A stretch of DNA of 24,456 nt from JAHIZC01 sp043813305 (GTDB lineage Bacteria > Omnitrophota > Gorgyraeia > Gygaellales > Profunditerraquicolaceae), in NCBI GenBank assembly GCA_043813305.1, contig JBDRLC010000003.1, positions 1-24,456 of the forward strand, written 5' to 3'. This document shows positions 1-6,513 of the stretch, piece by piece. A program made the position numbers and the translations under genes. Every line of letters begins with the position of its first letter. Position 1 is the stretch's first letter. The notes beneath the pieces were generated by a model, which saw only the letters and a list, made by a program, of their open reading frames with translations, searched no databases and had not been told where the DNA came from.

Positions 1-17
1 AGGCATTCTCGATCCAC

Positions 18-99
18 AGAAGCGTCTTTAGCTTTGAGTTAGAAGACGCTTCTAAGCTGAAGCTAAGGCGTCTTTAGGCCCAAAGCAGAAGCGTCTTCT
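18..99. repeat. Inverted repeat cluster upstream of queE
   Basis: An 11-nt arm AGAAGCGTCTT (18-28) is complementary to AAGACGCTTCT (43-53), giving a perfect stem with a 14-nt loop. A second direct copy, AGAAGCGTCTTCT (87-99), is the exact reverse complement of 41-53, so the middle arm could pair with either neighbour. A weaker copy (GGCGTCTTTAG) lies at 68-78. No coding frame is evident here. Function is unknown; it could be a dispersed palindromic repeat or a leader that folds in two alternative ways. Confidence 0.6.
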
Positions 100-122
100 G
101 AGGTGCGAGGAAGCCTGTCCGC

Positions 123-151
123 CGCCTGCCTAACGGCAGTCAGGGCAGGCG
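123..151. repeat. GC-rich hairpin just before queE
   Basis: CGCCTGCC (123-130) pairs with GGCAGGCG (144-151). A smaller alternative stem, CTGCC (126-130) with GGCAG (135-139), is nested inside. It ends 13 nt before the queE start. No T-tract follows, so it is not an obvious intrinsic terminator. The flanking 13-mer AAGCCTGTCCGCC (111-123) recurs after tRNA-Pro at 19631-19643, which suggests a dispersed intergenic repeat. Confidence 0.5.
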
Positions 152-164
152 AAGGTGTCCCCAG

Positions 165-842
165 ATGAAAGTAAAAGGAAAAATTTCCGAGATTTTTCAG
201 AGTTTACAGGGGGAAGGGCTGTATCTAGGGGAAAGGCAGCTTTTTGTCCGCTTCTTCGGGTGTAATCTTAGCTGTGATTTCTGTGATACAAAGCTAGAAT
301 CTTTTAGAGTTTATAACCCTGAGGAGTTATTAGCTGAAATAGAAAGAGATATGAACGGTTTCCATTCCATATCTTTCACCGGCGGGGAACCTTTATTGCA
401 AAAAGATTTCTTGAGAGAGATATTAGTGCTCACCCGCAAAAAGGGTTATAGAAATTACCTGGAAACAAATGGCACGCATCCAGAGAGTTTGCAAGAGGTA
501 ATAGATAATTTAGATATTATAGCGATGGATTTGAAATTCCCAAGCTCTACCGGTATGGATAACTTTTGGGATATCCACCATAGATTTTTAAAGATCGCAT
601 CACTGAAAGAAGTATTTTTAAAAGCAGTTGTCTCTGAGGCGACGAGTGAAAAAGATTTAAGGGAGGGGATTAAATTAATAAAGGAGATAGATAAGGATTT
701 GGTCCTGGTCTTACAGCCTAATAGCTTAGAGGATTATTCTAGGATTAAAGAGAAGATAGAAAGCTTCAGGGATATCTGCCTTAGTGAAGATATCAGCTCT
801 TGCATAATCCCTCAGATGCATAAGCTAATCGGAATAAAATGA
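165..842 (+). CDS. queE: 7-carboxy-7-deazaguanine synthase QueE
   Basis: Radical SAM enzyme that contracts 6-carboxytetrahydropterin to 7-carboxy-7-deazaguanine, the precursor of preQ0 in queuosine synthesis. The N-terminus has the family hallmark IFQSLQGEG (residues 10-18) and the cluster-binding motif CNLSCDFC (C33, C37, C40), followed by the SAM-binding TGGEPL (72-77). The C-terminal PQMHKLIG is also typical of QueE, and 225 aa is the usual length. The ATG start is the only one that keeps the conserved N-terminus. No strong Shine-Dalgarno is visible before it; the leader holds a GC-rich hairpin instead. Its stop overlaps the queF start by 4 nt, so the two are very likely translationally coupled. 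queC and queD are not in the window. Confidence 0.95.
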   Translation: MKVKGKISEIFQSLQGEGLYLGERQLFVRFFGCNLSCDFCDTKLESFRVYNPEELLAEIERDMNGFHSISFTGGEPLLQKDFLREILVLTRKKGYRNYLETNGTHPESLQEVIDNLDIIAMDLKFPSSTGMDNFWDIHHRFLKIASLKEVFLKAVVSEATSEKDLREGIKLIKEIDKDLVLVLQPNSLEDYSRIKEKIESFRDICLSEDISSCIIPQMHKLIGIK

Positions 843-1240
843 GAAAGAAAAAAAAATCCCTTTACGAAGGGCTGCAAAATAAGATCAGAAGGTTAAAGAC
901 CCCGAAGATCGAGGTCTGGAGGAATCAATATTCCGACAAATCTTATGTAATTAATTTAGAGATTCCGGAATTCACCTGTATCTGCCCTAAGACAGGCCTG
1001 CCGGATTTCGCCGTGATCAGAATTGAATATTCCCCTGATAAATACTGTGTAGAATTAAAGTCATTTAAGATGTATACTATATCTTATCGAAACCTAGGGG
1101 TATTCCACGAGCACCTAATCAATAAGATAACCGAAGACTTTATCAAATCCTCTAAACCGCGCTGGGTAAAGATTACGGGGGAATTTAATCCGCGCGGAGG
1201 GATTAAAACCACAGTTATCAGAGAGTATAAAAGACGATGA
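839..1240 (+). CDS. queF: NADPH-dependent 7-cyano-7-deazaguanine reductase QueF (type I)
   Basis: Reduces the nitrile of preQ0 to the aminomethyl group of preQ1 in the cytoplasm, after QueE/QueC in queuosine synthesis. At 133 aa it is the short single-domain (Bacillus-like) form. The catalytic region EFTCICPKTGLPDFA contains the nucleophile C49 and D56 by analogy with the family. The QueF signature ELKSFKMY is at residues 72-79, and FNPRGGI near the C-terminus is also conserved. The very lysine-rich first 6 residues are unremarkable. It overlaps queE by 4 nt at its start (ATGA) and the next gene by 4 nt at its end, placing it inside an operon. Confidence 0.95.
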   Translation: MRKKKKSLYEGLQNKIRRLKTPKIEVWRNQYSDKSYVINLEIPEFTCICPKTGLPDFAVIRIEYSPDKYCVELKSFKMYTISYRNLGVFHEHLINKITEDFIKSSKPRWVKITGEFNPRGGIKTTVIREYKRR

Positions 1241-2079
1241 AGATAATATCAGCCAATATGATTAGGGATGCAATCTCTGGTTTATGCGTACAGGCGAATA
1301 TTGAATTGCGAAAGGATGTCTTGGCGTCTTTAAAGAGAGCGAGACTCGCGGAGAAGAGTAAGAGGGCGAGAGGAATTTTGGGTGCAGTGATTAAGAATGC
1401 CTTTATTGCAGGAAGAGAAAATTTAGCTATCTGTCAGGATACCGGTTTACCGGTCGTCTTTGCGGAACTCGGAGTAAATGTCAGGATTAAAGGAGACCTC
1501 AAATCAGCGATCATAAAGGGTGTAGAATCAGGGTATAAAAAAGGCGGTTTGCGAAACTCAATCGTAAAGGATCCTCTTTTAAGAGGCAGGCCTTCTTTTC
1601 GGGGAGCAGTAATACATTTAGATCTAGTAAAGGGTAATAATTTGAAATTAACGGTTTTGCCGAAAGGCTTTGGTTGCGAGAATAAGGCTCAACTACATAT
1701 GTTTAAGCCTACGGCAGGAATTGAACAGATTAAGGAATTTATCATTAGCGCGGTAAAATCTGCAGGCCCTGATGCCTGCCCGCCGTTCGTTATTGGTGTT
1801 GGTATCGGCGGCACGGCAGATTACGCTAGTTTTTTAGCAAAAAAGGCTTTATTAAGAAAAATTACGAAACCTAGAACCTATAACCTAGAACCTAAAACCA
1901 AATTGGAACAAGAATTGTTGAAAAGTATTAATCAGCTCAACATCGGGCCAATGGGGCTTGGCGGGAGAACAACAGCTTTAGCGGTGAATATTGAAACTTA
2001 CCCTACCCATATCGCAGGATTACCGGTGGCAGTAAATATCAGTTGTCACGCCCTAAGAAGCGCAAGCAGAAAAATATAG
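1237..2079 (+). CDS. Class I fumarate hydratase, alpha subunit
   Basis: Catalytic N-terminal half of the two-subunit, oxygen-sensitive 4Fe-4S hydro-lyase that interconverts fumarate and malate. Close relatives act on tartrate (TtdA), but fumarase is the usual assignment for this pairing. Visible motifs are CQDTGLPVVFAELG (C66), PKGFGCEN (141-149), CPPFVIGVGIGGTADYA (C181) and NISCHALR (C270). C66, C181 and C270 are the likely cluster ligands by family analogy. At 280 aa it is normal length. Residues about 208-222, in a loop just before the conserved IGPMGLGG, are encoded by short direct repeats (1868-1900) that look like intergenic repeat DNA. The gene overlaps queF by 4 nt and is followed by the beta subunit. 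Confidence 0.93.
   Translation: MKIISANMIRDAISGLCVQANIELRKDVLASLKRARLAEKSKRARGILGAVIKNAFIAGRENLAICQDTGLPVVFAELGVNVRIKGDLKSAIIKGVESGYKKGGLRNSIVKDPLLRGRPSFRGAVIHLDLVKGNNLKLTVLPKGFGCENKAQLHMFKPTAGIEQIKEFIISAVKSAGPDACPPFVIGVGIGGTADYASFLAKKALLRKITKPRTYNLEPKTKLEQELLKSINQLNIGPMGLGGRTTALAVNIETYPTHIAGLPVAVNISCHALRSASRKI
1868..1900. repeat. Short direct repeats inside fumarase alpha
   Basis: The 11-mer AACCTAGAACC occurs at 1868-1878 and again at 1882-1892, followed by the related CTAAAACC. The block is read in frame (residues 211-221) without breaking the protein. This pattern is more typical of intergenic mini-repeats than of coding sequence. Confidence 0.7.
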
Positions 2080-2114
2080 TAACTAGTAAACTAGTAATTA
2101 GTAATTAGTAATTT
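2080..2114. repeat. AT-rich direct repeats between fumarase subunits
   Basis: ACTAGTAA is repeated, followed by two copies of TTAGTAA within this 38-nt spacer. The repeats sit immediately before the beta-subunit ATG, and no clear Shine-Dalgarno is present. Repeat tracts therefore lie both inside the alpha gene and between alpha and beta. Confidence 0.6.
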
Positions 2115-2117
2115 TTC

Positions 2118-2639
2118 ATGAAGAAAATAAGGACTCCTTTAGAAAAGAGACAAATACAAAAACTAAAAGTCGGAGACGAGGTTTTATTGACCGGAGTTAT
2201 TTATACTGCCAGGGATCAGGCGCATAAAAGATTAAATGATGCGATTAAAAAAGGTAAAAAAATACCCGTTGTTTTAGGAAATCAGATTATTTATTACTGT
2301 GGCCCTACTGCAACGCTAAGAGGAAAAGCAATTGGTTCATGCGGTCCTACTACCAGTTCCAGGATGGATGAATTTACCCCTTTGTTGTTAAGTAAAGGTT
2401 TAAGAGGGATGATCGGTAAAGGGAAACGGTCTCAAGAGGTAATCAGGGCGATTAAAAAACATAAAGCAGTATATTTTTTAGCCTATGCCGGATGCGGAGC
2501 CTTGATTTCAAAGTTTATCCAGAGAGTGAGGCCGATGGCTTATAAAGATTTAGGGCCGGAGGCAATTTACCGGTTAGATGTCAAGAATCTACCGTTGATT
2601 GTTGCTGTTGACGGTAAAGGAAGAAATATTTATAAATAG
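2118..2639 (+). CDS. Class I fumarate hydratase, beta subunit
   Basis: Completes the fumarase heteromer with the upstream alpha subunit. The swivelling beta domain shows the family pattern: KVGDEVLLTGVIYTARDQAH near the N-terminus, YYCGPTA, the substrate-binding GSCGPTTSSRMD, MIGKG, and AGCGAL followed by DLGPEAIYRL. The length (173 aa) matches stand-alone beta subunits. The spacer from the alpha gene is only 38 nt and consists mostly of short repeats, so the two are presumably co-transcribed. The product could be L(+)-tartrate dehydratase beta instead; the sequence alone does not separate these two activities well. Confidence 0.92.
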   Translation: MKKIRTPLEKRQIQKLKVGDEVLLTGVIYTARDQAHKRLNDAIKKGKKIPVVLGNQIIYYCGPTATLRGKAIGSCGPTTSSRMDEFTPLLLSKGLRGMIGKGKRSQEVIRAIKKHKAVYFLAYAGCGALISKFIQRVRPMAYKDLGPEAIYRLDVKNLPLIVAVDGKGRNIYK

Positions 2640-2651
2640 CAGGGGAGGCTT

Positions 2652-3365
2652 ATGAATAGAAGTGACGGACGAAAAGCGGATCAACTAAGGAAGATAAAAA
2701 TTACTTCTGATTATAACAAATATGCGGAGGGTTCATGCCTGATTGAATTAGGCAATACCCGGATAATCTGTACGGCTTCAGTCGAAGAATCTGTGCCGCA
2801 GTTTTTAAAAAATACAGGAACCGGCTGGGTGACAGCTGAATATGGCCTGCTTCCCCGTTCCTGCAAGTCACGCATACCCCGCGGAAAAAATCCCGGCCGC
2901 ACTCATGAGATACAGCGTCTTCTCGGCAGGTCTCTTCGGGTAGTCACCGATTTGAAAGAGATTGGTGAACGGACTATATGGTTGGATTGTGATGTGATAC
3001 AAGCGGACGGAGGGACCCGCACTACTTCTATTACGGGTAGTTTTATAGCTTTATGTTTTGCCCTGAACAAATTAAAGAAGCAGAAAACAATAGATAAGAT
3101 TCCGATAAAAGACTTTGTCGCCGCAACCAGCGTAGGCATCTCAGGCCAGGGATTGCTTCTAGATTTAACCTATGAAGAGGATTCGAAAATCGATGTAGAT
3201 ATGAATATTGTTATGACCGGTAATGGCAACTTAATTGAGATACAGGGAACAGCGGAAAAGAAGACTTTTACCAAGGAGCAGATGGACGGCTTAATGGTTC
3301 TGGCTAGAAAAGGAATCGGAGAATTAGTCGAAATCCAGAGAAGCCATTTGAAAGATATTTTATGA
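2652..3365 (+). CDS. rph: Ribonuclease PH
   Basis: Phosphorolytic 3'-5' exoribonuclease that trims tRNA 3' extensions. The protein (237 aa, normal length) shows the RNase PH core: SDGRKADQLR at the N-terminus, GTGWVTAEYGLLPRS, RGKNPGRTHEIQRLLGRSLR, the phosphate/metal region WLDCDVIQADGGTRTTSITG, and VDMNIVMTGNGNLIEIQGT. A Shine-Dalgarno (AGGGGAGG, 2641-2648) precedes the ATG. The stop codon TGA (3363-3365) forms the first three bases of an 18-bp direct repeat of the palindromic family described below. Adjacent rph-rdgB order is common in bacteria. Confidence 0.96.
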   Translation: MNRSDGRKADQLRKIKITSDYNKYAEGSCLIELGNTRIICTASVEESVPQFLKNTGTGWVTAEYGLLPRSCKSRIPRGKNPGRTHEIQRLLGRSLRVVTDLKEIGERTIWLDCDVIQADGGTRTTSITGSFIALCFALNKLKKQKTIDKIPIKDFVAATSVGISGQGLLLDLTYEEDSKIDVDMNIVMTGNGNLIEIQGTAEKKTFTKEQMDGLMVLARKGIGELVEIQRSHLKDIL

Positions 3366-3460
3366 GCCCCGTTAGAAAATTATTAACTGGAACAGACCAT
3401 TTTCTAACGGGGTGAGCCCCGTTAGAAAATCGCTAACGGGAATAAATAATTTTTCTAACG
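3363..3460. repeat. Palindromic repeat cluster (CCCCGTTAGAAAAT family), copy 1
   Basis: Four arms alternate: forward CCCCGTTAGAAAAT at 3367-3380, reverse ATTTTCTAACGGGG at 3399-3412, forward again at 3417-3430, and a decayed reverse arm (ATTTTTCTAACG) at 3449-3460. Arms 1 and 2 can form a 14-bp stem with an 18-nt loop. Arms 2 and 3 can form a 14-bp stem with a TGAG tetraloop. The 18-mer starting TGAGCCCC is a direct repeat at 3363-3380 and 3413-3430, and its first copy includes the rph stop codon. The same family recurs at 19365-19471. Confidence 0.85.
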
Positions 3461-3462
3461 TG

Positions 3463-4074
3463 ATGAAGCAGGAGTTGCTGGTAGCTACGAAGAATAAGAA
3501 GAAACTGAAAGAAATTAAGGATATCCTGAGTGATTTAAAACTGCGGATTACTTCTCTAGCGGATTATACCGATAACCCCAGGATCATTGAAAACGGTAAT
3601 ACTTTTAAAAAAAACGCAATAATAAAAGCTGTAAAAATAGCAAAGTCCAAAAAAAAGTTGACCCTAGGAGAAGATTCCGGTATATGCGTGGATGCTTTAG
3701 GCGGTAAGCCCGGGGTGTATTCTTCGAGATTCTCCGGGAAGGATAAAAACGACTCTAAGAATAATCTAAAACTTTTAAGGCTTCTGAATAGTGTAGCGAT
3801 TAGTAAAAGAAAGGCCCACTATCAATGTGCGGTAGCAGTCGCAAACAGCAACGGTTTGATTGGAGTAGTAGAGGGTAGATGCGATGGGGTAATCGGCTTC
3901 GGGTCAAAAGGAAAGTATGGGTTTGGTTATGACCCTCTATTCGTTATTCCAAAGTATAAAAAAACATTTGCCCAACTCGGTCCGCGCATAAAACATAGAA
4001 TTAGTCATAGGTATAAAGCGTTATCTAAGGCGAGGAAGATAATCAAAGATTATCTAAGGAGTAGAAATGTTTAA
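3463..4074 (+). CDS. rdgB: XTP/dITP diphosphatase (non-canonical purine NTP pyrophosphatase)
   Basis: House-cleaning enzyme that hydrolyses dITP/XTP to monophosphates. Motifs from the chosen start (203 aa): LVATKNKKKLKEI (6-18), LGEDSGICVDALGGKPGVYSSRFSG with the metal/catalytic acidic pair E70-D71, GKYGFGYDPLF (150-160), and SHRYKALSKA near the C-terminus. The frame stays open upstream to 3412, but those 17 extra codons are made of palindromic repeat and are not conserved-looking. The ATG at 3463 gives the expected N-terminus. No good Shine-Dalgarno precedes it, because the repeat occupies that position. The last 8 nt overlap the next gene. Confidence 0.93.
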   Translation: MKQELLVATKNKKKLKEIKDILSDLKLRITSLADYTDNPRIIENGNTFKKNAIIKAVKIAKSKKKLTLGEDSGICVDALGGKPGVYSSRFSGKDKNDSKNNLKLLRLLNSVAISKRKAHYQCAVAVANSNGLIGVVEGRCDGVIGFGSKGKYGFGYDPLFVIPKYKKTFAQLGPRIKHRISHRYKALSKARKIIKDYLRSRNV

Positions 4075-5080
4075 AGAAGAAAATATAGCTTTGGTATCAG
4101 AACTCCTAAGGGCTATAGGCAACACCGCTGATTTGAAAGAATTAGGAGAGTTGCTTTTAGGGAAGATCAAAACGATATTTTCCGCGGAGAAAATTTCACT
4201 GATGCTTTTAGATAAAGAGACGAACGAATTATTCGTCTGGGCGACATCGGTTGAGGGGAAAGAGCAGCGAGATGTAAAGATAAAATACGGACAGATGTTC
4301 GCCGGATGGGTAGTGCAGAAGGGACAGCCTCTATTGGTAAAGAATGTAGATTCGGAGTTCCCGGCTTTTTCTAAGGTTAAATTGGGCCGCTACAAGAGTA
4401 AATCGTTTATCATCACGCCGATTAAGAATAAAGAGCACATTTTGGGGGTAATCAATATTACCGAACGCAAAGAATCAGGTATCTTTAACGATGATGATTT
4501 AAAAATAGTTTCGTTAATTACTCCTGCTTTAGTTTTACAGATGGAAAAAATTCAACTCTTAGGGCGAATGGAGAGCCTTTCGATTAAGGACAGTCTTACC
4601 GGTTTATTTAACCATCGTTATTTTCAGGAGCACTTAGCCGAAGAGGTGGATCGCGCCCAGAGATACCGGCGTCACTTAAGCCTGATTATTTTGGATATTG
4701 ATAATTTCCAGGAATATAATGAAAATCATGGCTACTCGATGGGTGATAAAGTGCTGGTGCAGTTGGCAAATATACTTATTGAGAATTTACGTAAAGTGGA
4801 TATAATTTCCCGTTATGCCCAAGAGCAGTTTACGGTAATCCTCCCGGACACAAAGCAGAAACAAGCTGCAATAGCAGCTGAGAAGTTAAGAGATAAGGTA
4901 AATAGTGCGGTCTTCGTGGAGAGGAGGGATTCCTCTTTAGGTATGGCGCGGCTGACGGTAAGTTTAGGGGTAGCAGAGTATACTATTAATAATAAGAAAG
5001 AGGAATTCATTCAGCATGTGGAATTCGCACTTAAGGAAGCAAAAGAAAAAGGCCGCAACCGCGTCTGTGTATATAAATAG
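4067..5080 (+). CDS. GAF domain - degenerate GGDEF protein
   Basis: Cytosolic signalling protein of 337 aa with no membrane segment. A GAF sensor domain spans about residues 18-160. A GGDEF domain spans about 172-336, with its opening DSLTGLFNHRYF and metal-site LDIDNF (D210, D212) intact. The active-site signature is AQEQF (251-255) instead of GG(D/E)EF, so diguanylate cyclase activity is doubtful. The product-binding RxxD I-site (RKVD, 242-245) is kept at the canonical 5-residue distance, which suggests a c-di-GMP receptor rather than a synthase. It overlaps rdgB by 8 nt, but a chemosensory cluster starts next, so its function probably lies there. The GAF ligand cannot be told. Confidence 0.88.
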   Translation: MFKEENIALVSELLRAIGNTADLKELGELLLGKIKTIFSAEKISLMLLDKETNELFVWATSVEGKEQRDVKIKYGQMFAGWVVQKGQPLLVKNVDSEFPAFSKVKLGRYKSKSFIITPIKNKEHILGVINITERKESGIFNDDDLKIVSLITPALVLQMEKIQLLGRMESLSIKDSLTGLFNHRYFQEHLAEEVDRAQRYRRHLSLIILDIDNFQEYNENHGYSMGDKVLVQLANILIENLRKVDIISRYAQEQFTVILPDTKQKQAAIAAEKLRDKVNSAVFVERRDSSLGMARLTVSLGVAEYTINNKKEEFIQHVEFALKEAKEKGRNRVCVYK

Positions 5081-5119
5081 TTTGTTTCCTACCTCTTAAA
5101 TTAATTAAAAATATTTTTC

Positions 5120-5153
5120 TTGTGTTTCTATTACTTTTAATATATTATATAAT
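5120..5153 (+). promoter_or_regulatory. Putative sigma70-like promoter ahead of the cheY/cheW genes
   Basis: The 147-nt gap 5081-5227 is very AT-rich. TTGTGT (5120-5125) and TATTAT (5143-5148) are spaced 17 nt apart. A perfect TATAAT sits at 5148-5153 but at less favourable spacing. A small palindrome, ATTTTATAAAAT (5163-5174), follows. This is the largest gap before the chemosensory genes, which supports a promoter. It is pattern-based only, and AT-rich DNA gives frequent false matches. Confidence 0.4.
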
Positions 5154-5227
5154 TACCTATCATTTTATAAAATGAAGGTATTCTATTATGTGGCAGCAGG
5201 TTATGATTTATCTAAAATGGAGAGACG

Positions 5228-5596
5228 ATGGCAGAGATATTGATAATAAATGACAGTCCTTCTATAAACGCAATGTTTTGCATGAGGCTTGAGGCAAGCA
5301 GATTTTCTGTAGATGCGGTTGAAACTGCTGAAGAAGGAGTCGAGAAAGCAAAGGCAGGCCAATACCAGCTGATTATATTAGATTATAATTTACCGGGTAT
5401 GAGCGGGGCGCAGGCATCTCAGATTTTAAAGAAAGATGCAAAGACCCAGAATATCCCAATTCTACTAATGTCTGCTGCAGATGATGAGAAGGTATCAGAG
5501 ATTCTAAAAACTGTGCAGGTCGATGGGGTTATCAGCGCGATGGCTGATGGGAATGAATTGATTGAGAAGGTAAAGAGCTTCATAAAAAATGGTTAA
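5228..5596 (+). CDS. CheY-like single-domain response regulator, atypical active site
   Basis: A stand-alone receiver domain of 122 aa. It has the acidic pocket as IINDSPS (N8, D9), the phospho-acceptor D52 in LIILDYNLPGMSG, and S82 at the switch position in MSAAD. The conserved Lys-Pro pair of the beta5-alpha5 loop is replaced by Ala104-Met105 in VISAMADGNEL. Phosphorylation may still occur, but signal coupling should differ from canonical CheY. A GGAGAG Shine-Dalgarno lies 5 nt before the ATG. It overlaps the following cheW by 8 nt. CheA encoded at 13867 is the plausible phosphodonor. No flagellar motor gene is in the window, so motor binding cannot be inferred. Confidence 0.9.
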   Translation: MAEILIINDSPSINAMFCMRLEASRFSVDAVETAEEGVEKAKAGQYQLIILDYNLPGMSGAQASQILKKDAKTQNIPILLMSAADDEKVSEILKTVQVDGVISAMADGNELIEKVKSFIKNG

Positions 5597-6239
5597 GCCA
5601 AAAATTAAGCAAATAAAACAGAAGAAAAAGCGGAAAGCAACGCGAGAACCGAACAAACAAAAAGAAGCACAGCTACAGGCACAAGAAACGCAACCACAAG
5701 CACAAAAGATAGATACACCACAAATACAATCGCAAACAGAAAAGACGCAACAAACAGAAGAGGCGCAAAAAATAACCCTAAGCGAAGAGGAGCTTTACGA
5801 AAAAACAGAAGATAAAGAAGAAGCCCTGCAGCTTGTAGTTTTTCGCCTTGCAACTGAATGGTATGGGATAGATATTATGAAAGTAAAGGAGGTGATCAAG
5901 GTTGAGTTAATAACTTATTTACCCGCGAGTCCGGAACATATTGCAGGAATCGTTAATTTAAGAGGTAGTATTTTATCAGTTACAGATATGAGAAAGATTT
6001 TCGGTTTACCTCTTGAGCAAATAAATGATAAGTCGAGGTTAGTGGTAATCGAGTTAGGGGCTTTAGAAACCGGGATTTTAGTAGATGAGGTAATCGAGAC
6101 AATGGTAGTACCGCTAAGTAAGATCGATCCTGTCCTGACTACAATAGCTCAGGGAAATTCCGACTATATAGCAGGAGAAACTAAATTAGGCGATAAATTG
6201 ATCGGCATATTGAATGCCGAAAATGTGTTTAAAAAATAG
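5589..6239 (+). CDS. CheW-like coupling protein with charged, Gln-rich N-terminal tail
   Basis: Scaffold that links chemoreceptors to the CheA kinase. The CheW fold occupies about residues 79-214, with VVFRLATEWYGIDIMKVKEV, the conserved NLRG (123-126), and the second SH3-like half ending GETKLGDKLIGIL. Residues 1-78 are low complexity: a Lys/Arg-rich start (KQKKKRKATR) and then Gln/Thr/Glu-rich repeats such as AQETQPQAQ. That tail is not part of the family and is probably disordered. The start overlaps cheY by 8 nt, and hypA begins 19 nt after the stop, so chemosensory and hydrogenase genes may share a transcript. Confidence 0.9.
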   Translation: MVKPKIKQIKQKKKRKATREPNKQKEAQLQAQETQPQAQKIDTPQIQSQTEKTQQTEEAQKITLSEEELYEKTEDKEEALQLVVFRLATEWYGIDIMKVKEVIKVELITYLPASPEHIAGIVNLRGSILSVTDMRKIFGLPLEQINDKSRLVVIELGALETGILVDEVIETMVVPLSKIDPVLTTIAQGNSDYIAGETKLGDKLIGILNAENVFKK

Positions 6240-6258
6240 TAAAGCTTAAGATAAATTT

Positions 6259-6513
6259 ATGCATGAAATAGGCATAGTAGAAGACATAATAAAATCTATA
6301 AAGGCAAAGATTAAGGATCACTCCGGTAATATTAAAAAGGTGAATATCAGATTAGGTAGAGAGATGGGTTTAAGCGAGTCATCTTTGAAGCTTTGTTTTG
6401 AAAGTTTATCTAAGGGCACTGGGTTAGAGGGTGCATCTTTAGATATTGAATTGATAGAAGATAAAGGAATTTTTGTGGATTCAGTGGATTTACGAAATGA
6501 GGTGATAAAATGA
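6259..6513 (+). CDS. Short HypA-like nickel-chaperone domain lacking the zinc site
   Basis: HypA delivers Ni2+ to the hydrogenase large subunit. This 84-aa protein has the nickel-binding N-terminus MHEIGIVEDII, including the key His2, and the first domain with KKVNIRLG and LKLCFESLSKGTGLEGASLDIE. It stops where HypA normally continues into a four-cysteine zinc domain (usual length about 113-118 aa); there is no cysteine pair. The reading frame ends cleanly in an ATGA overlap with hdrA, which argues for a settled short form rather than a fresh break. It is the first gene of the hydrogenase module. Whether a full HypA exists elsewhere in the genome is unknown. Confidence 0.8.
   Translation: MHEIGIVEDIIKSIKAKIKDHSGNIKKVNIRLGREMGLSESSLKLCFESLSKGTGLEGASLDIELIEDKGIFVDSVDLRNEVIK

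Noticed and set aside
1..164. preQ1 riboswitch ahead of queE-queF
   Set aside because: Expected from the pathway, but I see no preQ1-I or preQ1-II signature. The leader is made of inverted repeats instead.
3412..3462. Longer rdgB start at 3412
   Set aside because: The 17 extra codons are palindromic repeat. The conserved N-terminus starts at the ATG at 3463.
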